From an uncultured Croceitalea sp. (GTDB lineage Bacteria > Bacteroidota > Bacteroidia > Flavobacteriales > Flavobacteriaceae), in assembly GCA_947499565.1 (NCBI GenBank), contig CANMOV010000003.1, positions 372,001-436,000 on the forward strand: 64,000 nucleotides of DNA. The letters run 5' to 3'. The notes beneath the pieces are model-generated. The model did no database searches and was not told the origin of the DNA. It saw only the letters and a list, made by a program, of their open reading frames with translations. The translations under genes were made by a program, and so were the position numbers. Every line of letters begins with the position of its first letter. The stretch's first letter is position 1. Shown piece by piece: positions 43,117-53,779 of the stretch.

Positions 43117-46100
43117 ATGTGTAATTTGCAAGCAAAACACTTGCCAACAAACGCCTTTAAAATATACAGTGCTTCTGCTGGGTCTGGAAAAACCTACCAG
43201 CTTACTAAGGCGTATTTAAAACTTATTTTAGCTCCTTTATCAAAACAAAAATATCGCGAGCTACTAGCAATTACTTTTACCAATAAAGCTGTTGCCGAAA
43301 TGAAGCAACGAATTCTTGAAAGCCTATATGCTTTTAGTCAAGAAGAGCTTCCAAAAAATAAAATTTCGCTATTTGATGATATGCTGCAGGAGTTGCAGGT
43401 AACATCATCTGAATTACGCTTAAAATCAAAACAAGTACTAAAAGAATTACTACATAACTACGCCTTTTTTGAAATTTCTACGATTGATAAATTCACCCAT
43501 AAAATTATCCGGACTTTTGCACGGGATCTAAAAATCTCTCAAGGTTTTGATGTTGTTTTAGATACTGATATTTTGCTAGAAGAAGGTATTAGCAGACTAC
43601 TAAATAGGGCTGGTGAAGATAAAGAACTCACAAAAGTATTGCTCGATTTTTCATTAGAGAAGATTGAAGATGACAAAAGCTGGAATATTGCTTATGACCT
43701 TTTTGAAATTGGGAAGTTACTTTTTCAAGAAAACCACCATTCTCATTTAAAAACTATTTCCACTAGAGAAATAAAGGATTTTATTCGATTACAAAATACG
43801 GTAAAAGCTCAGATTAAGAAAGGTGAAGATGAGCTAGTAAAACTGGCAAGTCAAGCTTTAGACATTATTTCTTCAAATGGTATTGAGTTTACAGATTTTA
43901 AAGGAAGTTATTTTCCAAAATTTATGGAGGCAATATCTAAGAATAACCCCTCGGTAAATTTTAACGCAGCCTGGAAACAAGATTTTGATAATACCCCTCT
44001 ATATACTTCTAAATCTTTAGCTAAGGATAAGATCGATTCTCTTTGGCCAAGGTTTTCAATTCTTTTTAATACCATAAAACAGCAATTTCATCGATTAAGT
44101 TTTTTAAAAAATTGTTATAAAAATATTGTGCCTCTAACAGTATTAAATGAAATAACCAAAGAGGTTAGGGAATTACAAAAAGAAAAAGATGTTTTACCCA
44201 TTTCCGAATTCAATACAATTATTGCAAAAGAGATAAAAAATCAGCCAGTACCTTTTATTTATGAACGTTTAGGAGAAAAATACCGTCATTATTTTATTGA
44301 TGAATTTCAGGACACTTCACAAATGCAGTGGCAAAACCTTATTCCTTTAATTGGCAACGCAGTAGAAAGCGAAAATGAAAAAGGAGAGAAAGGGTCTTTA
44401 CTTTTAGTGGGAGATGCAAAACAGGCTATTTATCGTTGGAGGGGAGGACGCGCTGAGCAGTTCTTAAATCTATTGAGCTTAAGTACAAATCCATTTGTAA
44501 TAACCCCAAAAATTGAAAGCCTAGATACCAATTGGCGAAGTCAAAAAGAAATAATTGACTTTAACAATAGCTTTTTCAGTTTTGCAGCAGAAAAATTAAA
44601 CAATCCTAGTTATAAAAAGCTATTTGAGGATGGTAACAAGCAAAAAGAAAACACAAAAGACAGCGGTTATGTTGAGATTATTCTAAATACAAAAAGTGAA
44701 GAATTAGTCAACGATTCTTATTGTGAGAAAACATTGGAAGTTTTAAAAAGAACCTTGGATAATGGTTATAAGCTAAAGGATGTTTGTGTCCTAGTTAGAG
44801 ATAATAAAAAAGGAACCAAATTGGCAGATTTTCTTACTGCACAAGAAATTCCTATAATTTCTCCAGATTCACTTTTATTAGCGAATAACAAGGAGGTTTC
44901 CTTTTTAATTTCATTACTTCAATTTATTGAGAACAACCAAAATGATGAAGCTATCTATATCATATTGGAATATTTGTTTGAAGAGAAAAAAGGCGCTAAA
45001 CATGACTTTATCGCTAAAAATTTAACTGACCTCCCAGGATTCCTAAAAACAAATTATAGTTTTCAAGTAGCATATATAAAAAGACTTTCTACTTATGATA
45101 TTTTAGAGGAAGCCATTTATAGTTTTAGTTTAGCAGGATATTCCGATGCCCATTTAATCCAATTTATGGATGAAGTTTTTGATTTTTCCCAAAAAGAAGA
45201 TTCGAGTATCTTTTCTTTTTTAAATTTTTGGAAACGTAAAAAGGGAAAGCTAAGTGTAAAAGCTCCAGAAAGTTTAAATGCTGTTCAGATTATGACTGTC
45301 CATAAGGCAAAAGGATTAGAATTTCCTGTTGTAATTTTTCCTTATGCAGATGCAAAGATTATAGACCATCGAAGCAAAAAGTTATGGCTACCAGTTAAAA
45401 ATGAATCTTTTGAAGGCTTTAGTGAATTACTAATAAATTCGAACAAAGAATTGGCCAATTATAATGAAATAGCGGAAGCTATTTATACAGATGAATTACA
45501 TAAATCCGAATTGGATTCCTATAACGTTCTTTATGTGGCATTGACAAGGGCGCAAAATGCGCTTTTTGTAATTTCATCCGAAGAGGGTAAGGCAAATACT
45601 TATTCTGAGTTATTTATAGATTATCTAAAACATACCAGCCAATGGAATCCTGCATTGTTACAGTACGGTTTTGGTAAGTTCATCAAGAAAGAATCAGAAA
45701 ATGATAAGGTTGAATCACAAGAGAACATACCTTATATATATACTCAAAAAAGTAATTCTAGTTTTAAAATAGTGACTAAAGCTGCTATGTTTTGGGATGC
45801 AGAAAGACAAGAAGCCATTGAAAAAGGAAATTTAATTCATAAGGCATTATCAAAAGTCACTTTTCAAAACGATATTACTGAAGCTATTAAGTCACTTAAG
45901 GATAATGGTGATATTACATCATCAGATGTACAAACACTTGAGGAAAAATTAAGACAAGTTGTTTTTCACCCTAAGCTAAATACTTATTATGACAAAGGGA
46001 TACAAGTTTATAACGAAAAAGAATTTTTAACACCAGAAGGAGTCTTGTTAAGACCGGATAGATTGGTGGTCGAAAGTAAAAATATAACCATAATAGATTA

Positions 46101-46236
46101 TAAAACAGGGAGTAATAGCGAAACTCATAAAAATCAATTACAAGAATATGCTAGCATTTTAGAAAGAATGGGTTATACCGTTAAAGACATGATATTAGTA
46201 TACGTTAACGAAACAGTGAAGCCAATTTTTATATAA
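43117..46236 (+). CDS. AddA/RecB-like UvrD-type helicase with C-terminal nuclease
   Basis: The 1039-residue protein has Walker A SASAGSGKTYQ (about 19-29), Walker B YFIDEFQDTSQMQW (about 391-404), motif LLVGDAKQAIYRWRGG and a late helicase motif ALTRAQNALFV (about 808). A PD-(D/E)xK nuclease motif follows: RPDRLVV and IIDYKTG (about 985-1005). This is the layout of AddA/RecB helicase-nucleases, which process broken DNA ends for recombination. It should pair with the AddB-like gene at 48985, which lies two genes away. Confidence 0.9.
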   Translation: MCNLQAKHLPTNAFKIYSASAGSGKTYQLTKAYLKLILAPLSKQKYRELLAITFTNKAVAEMKQRILESLYAFSQEELPKNKISLFDDMLQELQVTSSELRLKSKQVLKELLHNYAFFEISTIDKFTHKIIRTFARDLKISQGFDVVLDTDILLEEGISRLLNRAGEDKELTKVLLDFSLEKIEDDKSWNIAYDLFEIGKLLFQENHHSHLKTISTREIKDFIRLQNTVKAQIKKGEDELVKLASQALDIISSNGIEFTDFKGSYFPKFMEAISKNNPSVNFNAAWKQDFDNTPLYTSKSLAKDKIDSLWPRFSILFNTIKQQFHRLSFLKNCYKNIVPLTVLNEITKEVRELQKEKDVLPISEFNTIIAKEIKNQPVPFIYERLGEKYRHYFIDEFQDTSQMQWQNLIPLIGNAVESENEKGEKGSLLLVGDAKQAIYRWRGGRAEQFLNLLSLSTNPFVITPKIESLDTNWRSQKEIIDFNNSFFSFAAEKLNNPSYKKLFEDGNKQKENTKDSGYVEIILNTKSEELVNDSYCEKTLEVLKRTLDNGYKLKDVCVLVRDNKKGTKLADFLTAQEIPIISPDSLLLANNKEVSFLISLLQFIENNQNDEAIYIILEYLFEEKKGAKHDFIAKNLTDLPGFLKTNYSFQVAYIKRLSTYDILEEAIYSFSLAGYSDAHLIQFMDEVFDFSQKEDSSIFSFLNFWKRKKGKLSVKAPESLNAVQIMTVHKAKGLEFPVVIFPYADAKIIDHRSKKLWLPVKNESFEGFSELLINSNKELANYNEIAEAIYTDELHKSELDSYNVLYVALTRAQNALFVISSEEGKANTYSELFIDYLKHTSQWNPALLQYGFGKFIKKESENDKVESQENIPYIYTQKSNSSFKIVTKAAMFWDAERQEAIEKGNLIHKALSKVTFQNDITEAIKSLKDNGDITSSDVQTLEEKLRQVVFHPKLNTYYDKGIQVYNEKEFLTPEGVLLRPDRLVVESKNITIIDYKTGSNSETHKNQLQEYASILERMGYTVKDMILVYVNETVKPIFI

Positions 46237-46245
46237 ATCAACACC

Positions 46246-47439
46246 ATGTACGGAAAAATTAAAGAACACCTCCAAAAAGAATTAAAAGAAATTGAAGAAG
46301 CAGGGTTATACAAAAAAGAACGGATTATTACTTCTCCGCAGGACGCGGTAATCAAAATCTCTACAGGGGAAGAAGTAATCAATTTTTGTGCAAATAATTA
46401 TTTGGGTTTATCATCTCATCCTGAAGTAATACAGGCAGCAAAAGATACTTTAGACTCCCACGGATTTGGAATGTCATCTGTGCGCTTTATTTGTGGTACT
46501 CAGGATATTCATAAAGAACTTGAGCGGAAAATAGCAGATTTCTATGGTACAGAAGACACCATTTTATATGCAGCTGCATTTGATGCTAATGGCGGAGTTT
46601 TTGAGCCCTTGTTAACTTCTGAGGATGCAATTATATCAGATTCGCTTAATCACGCTTCAATCATAGATGGAGTTCGTTTATGTAAAGCTAAGCGCTATCG
46701 TTATGCAAATAATGATATGGCAGATTTAGAAATACAATTGAAGCAAGCAAATAATGATGGGGCAAGATTCAAAATAATTGTTACCGATGGTGTTTTCTCT
46801 ATGGATGGATTACTTGCTCCACTAGATGAAATAGCAGATTTAGCCGATGCTTATGACGCTATGATACTAATTGACGAATGTCATTCTGCAGGTTTTATTG
46901 GGGAAACCGGTCGTGGAACATTGGAAGAGAAAGGTGTACTAGATAGAATAGACATAATTACTGGAACATTGGGGAAAGCGCTCGGCGGGGCAATGGGTGG
47001 ATATACTACAGGGAAAAAAGAAATTATTGAAATTCTAAGGCAACGATCAAGACCCTATTTATTTTCAAATTCTTTAGCTCCAGCTATTGTAGGTGCTTCT
47101 ATTAAGGTTTTTGATATGTTAAAAAACGATACTTCATTACGTGATAAGCTTGAAAAAAACACCACTTACTTTAAAAATGGAATGAAAAAAGCCGGATTTG
47201 ATATCGTTGATGGAGATTCTGCCATTGTCCCTGTCATGTTATATGATGCAAAACTATCGCAGCAAATGGCAGACAAACTTCTTGAAAAGGGGATTTATGT
47301 CATTGGTTTCTTCTACCCAGTAGTTCCCAAAGGAAAAGCTAGGATTAGAGTTCAGCTTTCAGCAGCACATGAAAAAGAACATTTAAATCATGCTATTAAT
47401 GCATTTATAGCAGTAGGAAAAGAGTTAAACATCGTTTAA
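46246..47439 (+). CDS. kbl: Glycine C-acetyltransferase
   Basis: The 397-residue PLP enzyme has the internal-aldimine lysine in [17 protein letters not shown] (about 243-257), DECHSAGF and CANNYLGLS near the N-terminus, all typical of the alpha-oxoamine synthase group. Overall sequence fits KBL: 2-amino-3-ketobutyrate CoA ligase, making glycine and acetyl-CoA from aminoketobutyrate. It starts ten bases after the helicase gene. Confidence 0.93.
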   Translation: MYGKIKEHLQKELKEIEEAGLYKKERIITSPQDAVIKISTGEEVINFCANNYLGLSSHPEVIQAAKDTLDSHGFGMSSVRFICGTQDIHKELERKIADFYGTEDTILYAAAFDANGGVFEPLLTSEDAIISDSLNHASIIDGVRLCKAKRYRYANNDMADLEIQLKQANNDGARFKIIVTDGVFSMDGLLAPLDEIADLADAYDAMILIDECHSAGFIGETGRGTLEEKGVLDRIDIITGTLGKALGGAMGGYTTGKKEIIEILRQRSRPYLFSNSLAPAIVGASIKVFDMLKNDTSLRDKLEKNTTYFKNGMKKAGFDIVDGDSAIVPVMLYDAKLSQQMADKLLEKGIYVIGFFYPVVPKGKARIRVQLSAAHEKEHLNHAINAFIAVGKELNIV

Positions 47440-47486
47440 GTGCATGATTCTTTCTACGTAATGCATTAAAAAAAATAAGTATTTGA

Positions 47487-47518
47487 TTTTGTTAATAGTT
47501 CTTAACAACTTACATTTG
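47487..47518 (+). promoter_or_regulatory. Promoter of the OmpA-family gene
   Basis: TTTTG at 47487-47491, 19 bases, then TACATTTG at 47511-47518: an exact Bacteroidota -33/-7 pair. The ATG lies 35 bases further on. A strong promoter fits an abundant outer-membrane protein. Confidence 0.78.
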
Positions 47519-47552
47519 CAGCTGATAAACACTTAAACTTAAAATTTTGAGC

Positions 47553-48920
47553 ATGAAACATCTTAGCAAATTTTTAGTTGTTGCCTTACTATTAGTAGGC
47601 TTTAACAACCTACAAGCGCAAGACGAGAATAATCCATGGCAAATCGGTTTTGGGATAAATGCAATTGACACTTACCCAGCAAGCGCAAGCCAACTTTCTG
47701 AAGCACTAGGTCAAACAAGTTCATTTGGTAATGAGTATTTTAACGCAAATGACCATTGGAACATTTTACCATCTATCTCTTACGTATCTGTATCTAGATA
47801 TATAGGTGATGGTTTTTCTGTTGGTGCAAGAGGTTCTTTAAACAGAATCGACAAATTAGGCGATTTTGGTGTAGATGACTTATCTCACTATGCCGTAGAT
47901 GGTACCATCAAATACAATTTTACTCAAGGAAAGAAATTAGATCCTTTTGTAGAAATCGGTGGTGGTTACACTTGGGTTGATGAAATCGGTGCAGGTACTG
48001 TTAATGGTGGTGTTGGTTTAAACTATTGGTTTTCTGATAATTTAGGTTTAAGCTTACAAACACAATACAAACACGCTTTTGAAGATTATGGAGTAACACA
48101 TCTTCAGCACTTAGCTGGTATTAACATCCGTTTTGGTGGTACTGATACAGATGGTGATGGTATCTATGATAGAGATGATGCTTGTCCAGAAGTTGCTGGT
48201 CTTGAAGCATTCAATGGTTGTCCTGATTCTGATGGTGATGGTATCGAAGATGGTAAAGATAGCTGTCCTAACGCTGCAGGTTCAAAAGAAATGAACGGTT
48301 GTCCTGATGCTGATGGTGATGGTATCGCTGATAAAGATGATGCTTGTCCTAACGAAGCTGGTATCGCTGCTTTAGCTGGTTGTCCTGATGCTGATGGTGA
48401 TGGTGTTGCTGATAAAGATGATGCTTGTCCTAGCGAAGCTGGTCCTGCTGAAAACAAAGGTTGTCCTTGGCCAGATGCTGATGGTGACGGTGTTCTTGAT
48501 AAAGATGATCAGTGTCCAGAAGTTGCTGGTACTGTTGCAAATAATGGCTGTCCAGAAGTAACTGAAGAAGTTCAGAAACAATTAAACGATTACGCTAGAA
48601 CTATATTATTTGACACTGGTAAAGCTTCTATAAAAGCTGAGTCTACTTCAGTAATGGTTGATATCATTCAAATCTTGAGTGAATATCCAACTGCTAAATT
48701 TACTGTAGAAGGTCACACTGATAGTGTTGGTAGTGCTAAATTAAACCAATCTTTATCTGAAAAACGTGCTAATTCAGTTCGTGATTTCTTAATCGATAAA
48801 GGTATTGGTTCTGATAGATTAACTGCTATCGGTTATGGTGAAGACAAACCAATCGCAACAAATAACACTAGAGCTGGTAGAACTCAGAACAGAAGAGTTG
48901 AAATCAACTTAGTGAAATAA
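47553..48920 (+). CDS. OmpA-family outer-membrane protein with thrombospondin type 3 repeats
   Basis: The start at 47553 ([19 protein letters not shown]) gives 455 residues; a TTG two codons earlier is less likely. A signal peptide and an eight-strand-like beta-barrel (about 23-195) precede at least five calcium-binding type 3 repeats ([30 protein letters not shown] and similar). A C-terminal OmpA domain ends with [10 protein letters not shown] and [14 protein letters not shown], which binds peptidoglycan. It anchors the outer membrane to the wall. A strong terminator follows. Confidence 0.94.
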   Translation: MKHLSKFLVVALLLVGFNNLQAQDENNPWQIGFGINAIDTYPASASQLSEALGQTSSFGNEYFNANDHWNILPSISYVSVSRYIGDGFSVGARGSLNRIDKLGDFGVDDLSHYAVDGTIKYNFTQGKKLDPFVEIGGGYTWVDEIGAGTVNGGVGLNYWFSDNLGLSLQTQYKHAFEDYGVTHLQHLAGINIRFGGTDTDGDGIYDRDDACPEVAGLEAFNGCPDSDGDGIEDGKDSCPNAAGSKEMNGCPDADGDGIADKDDACPNEAGIAALAGCPDADGDGVADKDDACPSEAGPAENKGCPWPDADGDGVLDKDDQCPEVAGTVANNGCPEVTEEVQKQLNDYARTILFDTGKASIKAESTSVMVDIIQILSEYPTAKFTVEGHTDSVGSAKLNQSLSEKRANSVRDFLIDKGIGSDRLTAIGYGEDKPIATNNTRAGRTQNRRVEINLVK

Positions 48921-48944
48921 GTTTAAGATAAAATCTTTATAAAA

Positions 48945-48976
48945 AGCCTCAGCAAATTCGCTGAGGCTTTTTTATT
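48945..48976 (+). terminator. Intrinsic terminator after the OmpA-family gene
   Basis: AGCCTCAGC and GCTGAGGCT form a perfect nine-bp stem with a six-base loop, followed by a run of T. It separates this gene from the AddB-like gene at 48985. Confidence 0.85.
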
Positions 48977-48984
48977 TTTAATAA

Positions 48985-51723
48985 ATGCAAAGCTTTCTTG
49001 AAACTACTCTTAGTAAATTATATACAGACCACAACTCTTTAGAGAAACTAACATATGTGGTACCCAGTAAGAGGGCAGCTACCTTTTTAATTAAATACAT
49101 TTCTTCATTTTTAAAAGCTCCCGTATTTTCCCCAAAGATTTATAGTATTGAAGAATTTATAGCCGAGATAGCAGATTTAGAATATGCCTCAAATACGGCA
49201 TTGCTATTTGAATTATACACTTCATATTCCAAGACGCCTATTCAACAAAAAGATGACTTCAATTCTTTTCTAAAGTGGGGACAAACATTGCTTCAAGATT
49301 TCAATGAAATAAACAGGTATTTAATTGATGACAAGACGTTATTCTCTTATCTATCATCTATTCAGAAGTTAAAAAGCTGGGGCGTAACCGATACGAAAAC
49401 TGAGCTAATCTCTAACTATTTGGCCTTTTGGACCAGTCTTCCAAAAATTTACAATGATTTTAATACACAGTTACTAAATAAAAGAAAAGGCTATCAGGGC
49501 TTAGTTTATCAAGAGGCTTCCAAAGCCATTGAAGCCTATTTAGAATTACAGTATCAACAAACCTTTGTGTTTATTGGTTTTAACGCATTAAACAAGGCAG
49601 AATCAAGTATAATCCAAAAGTTTTTAGCCAATGGAAATTCTGAAATCTATTTTGATATTGATGCTTATTTTTTAAAGGACTCTATACATTCCGCTTCTTA
49701 TTTTATTCGTTACTATAAAAAGAACTGGACTTACTTTAGCAGTAATTCTTTAAAAGGAATCACTGAAAACTATTCCAAAAAGAAATCTATACAGATTATA
49801 GGTGTCCCAAAATCGGTCTCTCAGGCGAAGTACTCAGGAAGTTTAATCAAAAAGTTACACGCCTCAAATAATCTAAAAAAAACTGCATTAGTGTTAGCAG
49901 ACGAGACTTTACTTAACCCTATTTTAAATGCAATTCCAGAAAAAATTAGTGAAGCCAATATCACTATGGGACTTACCTTAAGAAATACTACGCTCGCTAG
50001 TTTTTTTGAAGCAATCTTTGAACTACATATTAATAATGGCAAAAATGGATTTTTCTATCAAGATGTGCTAAAGTTCTTATCTAATCCATATGCAGCTATC
50101 CTTCTAAGCTCAGATGGTATGGACTATTCAAAAAAAATAAAGGATACAATTCATAAGAATAATTGGGTCTACCTAAAATTAGAGCAAATTCAGTCAATAA
50201 TCCCATCGAAAGATACATCAACACTTCAGCTTTTCAATAGTTCTTTAAATACACATTCACTAATACAATTACTTCAAAACACCATTTTAATTTTAAAAGA
50301 AAAAGCGAGCGATGAAAACAATTCTTTTGATTTAGAACAGCTGTATCATAGCTATAAAATTGGCAACCAAATAGAAGAACATTTAAATTCATCTGATTTT
50401 GCTATCAATACTAAATCTTTAAAAAGCTTATTCTTTGAACTACTGAGTAAAGAAACACTAGACTTTAGAGGTAATCCCACCGAAGGGTTGCAGATAATGG
50501 GAATGCTAGAAAGTAGAGTTTTAGATTTTGAGACTGTAATTATAACTTCGGTTAATGAAGGTATATTACCCTCTGGTAAAAGCAATAATTCTTTTATTCC
50601 TTACGATGTAAAACTGGAGTTTGGGCTACCAACGTATAAAGAAAAAGACGCTATTTACACCTATCACTTCTATCGCCTTTTGCAACGTGCAAAAAACGTA
50701 TACCTTATCTATAATACGGAACCAGATGTGTTAGAAGGTGGCGAAAAAAGTCGTTTTATAAATCAATTATTAACGGATGAAAATATAAATCAATATATAT
50801 CTCACACTATTGCTTCACCAAATGTTAAGTCTAATGCCACAAAAGATAGTTCGGTCAAAAAATCTCCATTATTACTGGAAGAATTGAAGTTATTGGCGGC
50901 TAAAGGCTTCTCTCCAACATCACTTACTAATTATATTAGAAATCCATTGGGTTTTTACAGGCAGCATGTCCTTAAAATAGACGTTCTCGAGGAGGTTGAG
51001 GAAAGTATAGCGCTTAACACTTTTGGTACTATTATACATGATTCTTTAGAGGATTTATATCGTCCATTCATTGAACGAGTTTTAACTCCGGAAATGCTTT
51101 TAGGGCTTAAGGAAAGGGTTCCAGTAATTATTGAGCGTAATTTTCTTAAAAGTCACCTGGGAGCAGATTTAACTAAAGGGAAAAATTTAATTATCTATAA
51201 TGTCATCATAAAATACCTTGAAGATTTTATAAAAAATGAAATCTCCCTGATAAAGAACCATCAAATAAAGCTTTTAGGTGTTGAACAGAACTTAGCTATT
51301 GAATTAAATATCTCAGAATTGGATTTTCCTATAGTTTTAAAAGGCAAAATTGATAGGATAGATGAGTTGGACGGACAGTTGCGAATCATCGATTACAAAA
51401 CAGGAAATGTAACTCAAGCAGAAGTAGAACTTATGGATTGGGATACTTTGATAGAAGATAAAAAATACAACAAAGCATTTCAATTATTATGCTATGCTCT
51501 AATGTATAGCAGTAAAGAAAGCGTTTCTTCTTTTGAGGCAGGTATTATTCCCATTAAAAAATTGAGCTTAGGTATAATTCGTTTTGCAACCAAAGCTTCT
51601 TCAAGAGGGTCAAAGAATTATCAAATTGATGATGAAGTACTTTCTTCCTTTCAGTTACAACTAAAGACCCTAATCCTCGAAATTTTTAATCCTGAAATTC
51701 CATTCGTGGAAAAAGAAGTCTAG
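48985..51723 (+). CDS. AddB-like PD-(D/E)xK nuclease
   Basis: The 912-residue protein has the AddB-type helicase-like layout without a Walker A motif (start LTYVVPSKRAATFLIKYI). Its C-terminal nuclease has LKGKIDRIDELDGQLRIIDYKTGN (about 792-812), the Asp and Asp/Lys residues of PD-(D/E)xK. No four-cysteine iron-sulfur set is visible. It should form a complex with the AddA-like protein encoded at 43117 in double-strand break repair. The stop is directly followed by the convergent SDR gene. Confidence 0.87.
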   Translation: MQSFLETTLSKLYTDHNSLEKLTYVVPSKRAATFLIKYISSFLKAPVFSPKIYSIEEFIAEIADLEYASNTALLFELYTSYSKTPIQQKDDFNSFLKWGQTLLQDFNEINRYLIDDKTLFSYLSSIQKLKSWGVTDTKTELISNYLAFWTSLPKIYNDFNTQLLNKRKGYQGLVYQEASKAIEAYLELQYQQTFVFIGFNALNKAESSIIQKFLANGNSEIYFDIDAYFLKDSIHSASYFIRYYKKNWTYFSSNSLKGITENYSKKKSIQIIGVPKSVSQAKYSGSLIKKLHASNNLKKTALVLADETLLNPILNAIPEKISEANITMGLTLRNTTLASFFEAIFELHINNGKNGFFYQDVLKFLSNPYAAILLSSDGMDYSKKIKDTIHKNNWVYLKLEQIQSIIPSKDTSTLQLFNSSLNTHSLIQLLQNTILILKEKASDENNSFDLEQLYHSYKIGNQIEEHLNSSDFAINTKSLKSLFFELLSKETLDFRGNPTEGLQIMGMLESRVLDFETVIITSVNEGILPSGKSNNSFIPYDVKLEFGLPTYKEKDAIYTYHFYRLLQRAKNVYLIYNTEPDVLEGGEKSRFINQLLTDENINQYISHTIASPNVKSNATKDSSVKKSPLLLEELKLLAAKGFSPTSLTNYIRNPLGFYRQHVLKIDVLEEVEESIALNTFGTIIHDSLEDLYRPFIERVLTPEMLLGLKERVPVIIERNFLKSHLGADLTKGKNLIIYNVIIKYLEDFIKNEISLIKNHQIKLLGVEQNLAIELNISELDFPIVLKGKIDRIDELDGQLRIIDYKTGNVTQAEVELMDWDTLIEDKKYNKAFQLLCYALMYSSKESVSSFEAGIIPIKKLSLGIIRFATKASSRGSKNYQIDDEVLSSFQLQLKTLILEIFNPEIPFVEKEV

Positions 51724-52431
51724 TTATTTCAAATCTGGACGAGTAGGCCTTACTTCTATCTTACTCGGCAATGTTCTTGGGTGCATTTTTAAAAGATCTA
51801 CAACTAGCTTTCCAATATCTTCTGGTTGAATCTTCCAAGCGTCTTTCTCAGATGGGTCATTGTCATTAAAATGAGTGGATACGGAACCAGGCATAATAGT
51901 AGTAACCTTAACACCATACTTTCGCAAATCTAGCATAGCTGCCTGTGTAAAACCTACTACACCAAACTTAGTTGCATTGTAACCAGCACCAGAAGCAAAG
52001 AAGTTGGTGCCTGCTAAACTAGCCAGAGTCATATAATATCCTTCTGAAGTCTTTAAGGCTTCTACGGATGCTTTAAGTGTGTGGAAGACACCTGTTAGGT
52101 TTGTATCTATCATCTGTTTCCAATCTGTCTCCTCCATTATATCAACAGGAGCAAAATGGCCCACACCTGCATTGGCCAAAACAACATCTAAAAGCCCCCA
52201 TTTATCCAAGATAGCACTAACCGCTTCACGCTCATTCTCTAATATCGTAACATCTGAACTTAGGGGCAAGACCCGATCTTCATGTCCTAGAACTGCAGCT
52301 GCTTGCATAGCAGTTTCTATATTTCTTCCGCTTATAGCGACCTTCATACCCTGTTCCAACAGACATTTAGCGACCCCTAATCCTATTCCTTTGGTTCCAC
52401 CAGTAATATAAGCGACTTTATCTTTAAGCAT
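51724..52431 (-). CDS. SDR-family oxidoreductase
   Basis: The 235-residue classical SDR has VAYITGGTKGIGLGVA (TGxxxGIG, about 10-16), LANAGVGH (about 86-93, NAG), the serine in MTLASLAG and YNATKFG (about 149-155, YxxxK). It is a cytosolic NAD(P)-dependent reductase; substrate unknown. It lies tail to tail with the AddB-like gene with no gap. Confidence 0.88.
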   Translation of the reverse strand: MLKDKVAYITGGTKGIGLGVAKCLLEQGMKVAISGRNIETAMQAAAVLGHEDRVLPLSSDVTILENEREAVSAILDKWGLLDVVLANAGVGHFAPVDIMEETDWKQMIDTNLTGVFHTLKASVEALKTSEGYYMTLASLAGTNFFASGAGYNATKFGVVGFTQAAMLDLRKYGVKVTTIMPGSVSTHFNDNDPSEKDAWKIQPEDIGKLVVDLLKMHPRTLPSKIEVRPTRPDLK

Positions 52432-52526
52432 ATTGGTAATTTTAATAACAAAAATACCATCAATCTTTAAAGAACAAGCATTGTGAAGCTATCTTAACTG
52501 CTTTTTAATATATATAGCTGCAAAAA

Positions 52527-52697
52527 TTAATGTCTATTTCGTAAACAGTTTATCTTAAAAAGTTTTTTAACGTGGAAACCTCTTTTTTTCATAGATTCTT
52601 GCGCTAAAGGAACCACTAAATTAAGGGTGTAGAAAAAAGCAAATACCGCTAAGCAAAGAAATATCCCAAGTATAACATTGATAAAGGTGTCATTCAT
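52527..52697 (-). CDS. Small membrane protein (56 residues)
   Basis: Read on the minus strand from ATG at 52697, the frame encodes MNDTFINVILGIFLCLAVFA, a single strong membrane segment (about 7-31), then VVPLAQESMKKRGFHVKKL and a short basic tail. The hydrophobic-then-basic pattern is typical of small single-span membrane proteins with an inside-positive end. No family is recognised. The rest of the gap (52432-52526 and 52698-52936) shows nothing more. Confidence 0.5.
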   Translation of the reverse strand: MNDTFINVILGIFLCLAVFAFFYTLNLVVPLAQESMKKRGFHVKKLFKINCLRNRH

Positions 52698-52936
52698 AAC
52701 ATATTTGATTTGTTGTATGTATTAGACACTTATCATTTAAAAAAGTCACTGATTTTCATATTGTTACCATGATTTTTGCGGTTGTGTGAGAGGTAAAAAT
52801 AACAGTGCGTTTGGTAAGCGCATTTTCTTAATGAAAGAAAGCATTGGCTATATTAATGGAAGATTATTTATAAATTCACCTTCTGGTATAAAAATCCTGA
52901 TAACCATAAATTATAATCTAAGCAACAAAAAGGCAG

Positions 52937-53530
52937 ATGGAACGCAATGAATTATACCCTGTTTTTCTTAAAGTCAACAACCTAAAAATTTTACTAGTTG
53001 GAGGAGGCAATGTAGCGGAAGAGAAACTAGCATTCCTATTAAAGTCTAGCCCAAATGCGCAAGTAGAAATGATTTCACCAATGTATCGTGGCGCCACCAT
53101 GGAACTAGCTAAAAATCATGGAGTGAAGATTCACAAGGGTAAATACCGCAAGAAATTTTTAAAAGGAAAACATATTGTAGTTGCAACCACAGATGTGCCA
53201 GAGGTTAACGAAAAGGTTTATGCTGATTGCCGTAAGCGAGCAATTCTAGTAAATGTCGCCGACAACCCTCCGTATTGTGACTTTTATATGGGTGGAATTG
53301 TAACAAAAGGCAATGTAAAGGTTGCGATATCTACCAACGGTAAATCTCCAACGACCGCAAAACGTCTTCGGCAATTTTTTGAAGATGTAATTCCTGAAAA
53401 TATAGATGATTTAGTCAAAAACCTTAACAAATACCGAAAAACTATTAAGGGGGATTTTGAAGAAAAGGTGGAAACCCTAAATGAATTCACGAAAGGTTTG
53501 GTCAACAAAAAAGAAAGTGATGAAAATTAG
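52937..53530 (+). CDS. Precorrin-2 dehydrogenase/sirohydrochlorin ferrochelatase-like
   Basis: The 197-residue protein starts LYPVFLKVNNLKILLVGGGNVAEEKL, the NAD-binding GGGxVA motif of the CysG N-terminal/MET8 domain. Later VVATTDVPEVNEKVYADCRKR and LVNVADNPPYCDFYMGGIV are typical. It oxidises precorrin-2 to sirohydrochlorin and may insert iron to make siroheme for sulfite or nitrite reductase. The methyltransferase half of CysG is not fused. It is the last gene before the half-tRNA. Confidence 0.92.
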   Translation: MERNELYPVFLKVNNLKILLVGGGNVAEEKLAFLLKSSPNAQVEMISPMYRGATMELAKNHGVKIHKGKYRKKFLKGKHIVVATTDVPEVNEKVYADCRKRAILVNVADNPPYCDFYMGGIVTKGNVKVAISTNGKSPTTAKRLRQFFEDVIPENIDDLVKNLNKYRKTIKGDFEEKVETLNEFTKGLVNKKESDEN

Positions 53531-53703
53531 AATCAAAAAAAATTGATAGGGATGCGATTAGCTAAAACTTAGATTGAGGTATTCACTTAAAACACCACAT
53601 ATGTCGACACCACATAGTATGTAAGGGTTACATACTACTATTGATTACCGGTAAGACTAGAGGTCGAAGAGAGTATTTGTAAATCATGCATTGACATAAA
53701 TTG

Positions 53704-53724
53704 ACAAAGCCCCCATATTAGTGG

Positions 53725-53728
<4 letters not shown>
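53704..53728 (-). terminator. Terminator-like hairpin next to the half-tRNA
   Basis: GCCTCCAC and ATGGGGGC pair imperfectly on the minus strand around four bases. It corresponds in place and part of its sequence to the terminator of tRNA-Ala at 63064-63090. Only three T follow, so activity is doubtful. Confidence 0.4.

Positions 53729-53779
<51 letters not shown>

Noticed and set aside
48150-48560. Tandem DNA repeats of about 75 bases
   Set aside because: They encode the thrombospondin type 3 protein repeats of the OmpA-family protein, so they are explained by the coding sequence.
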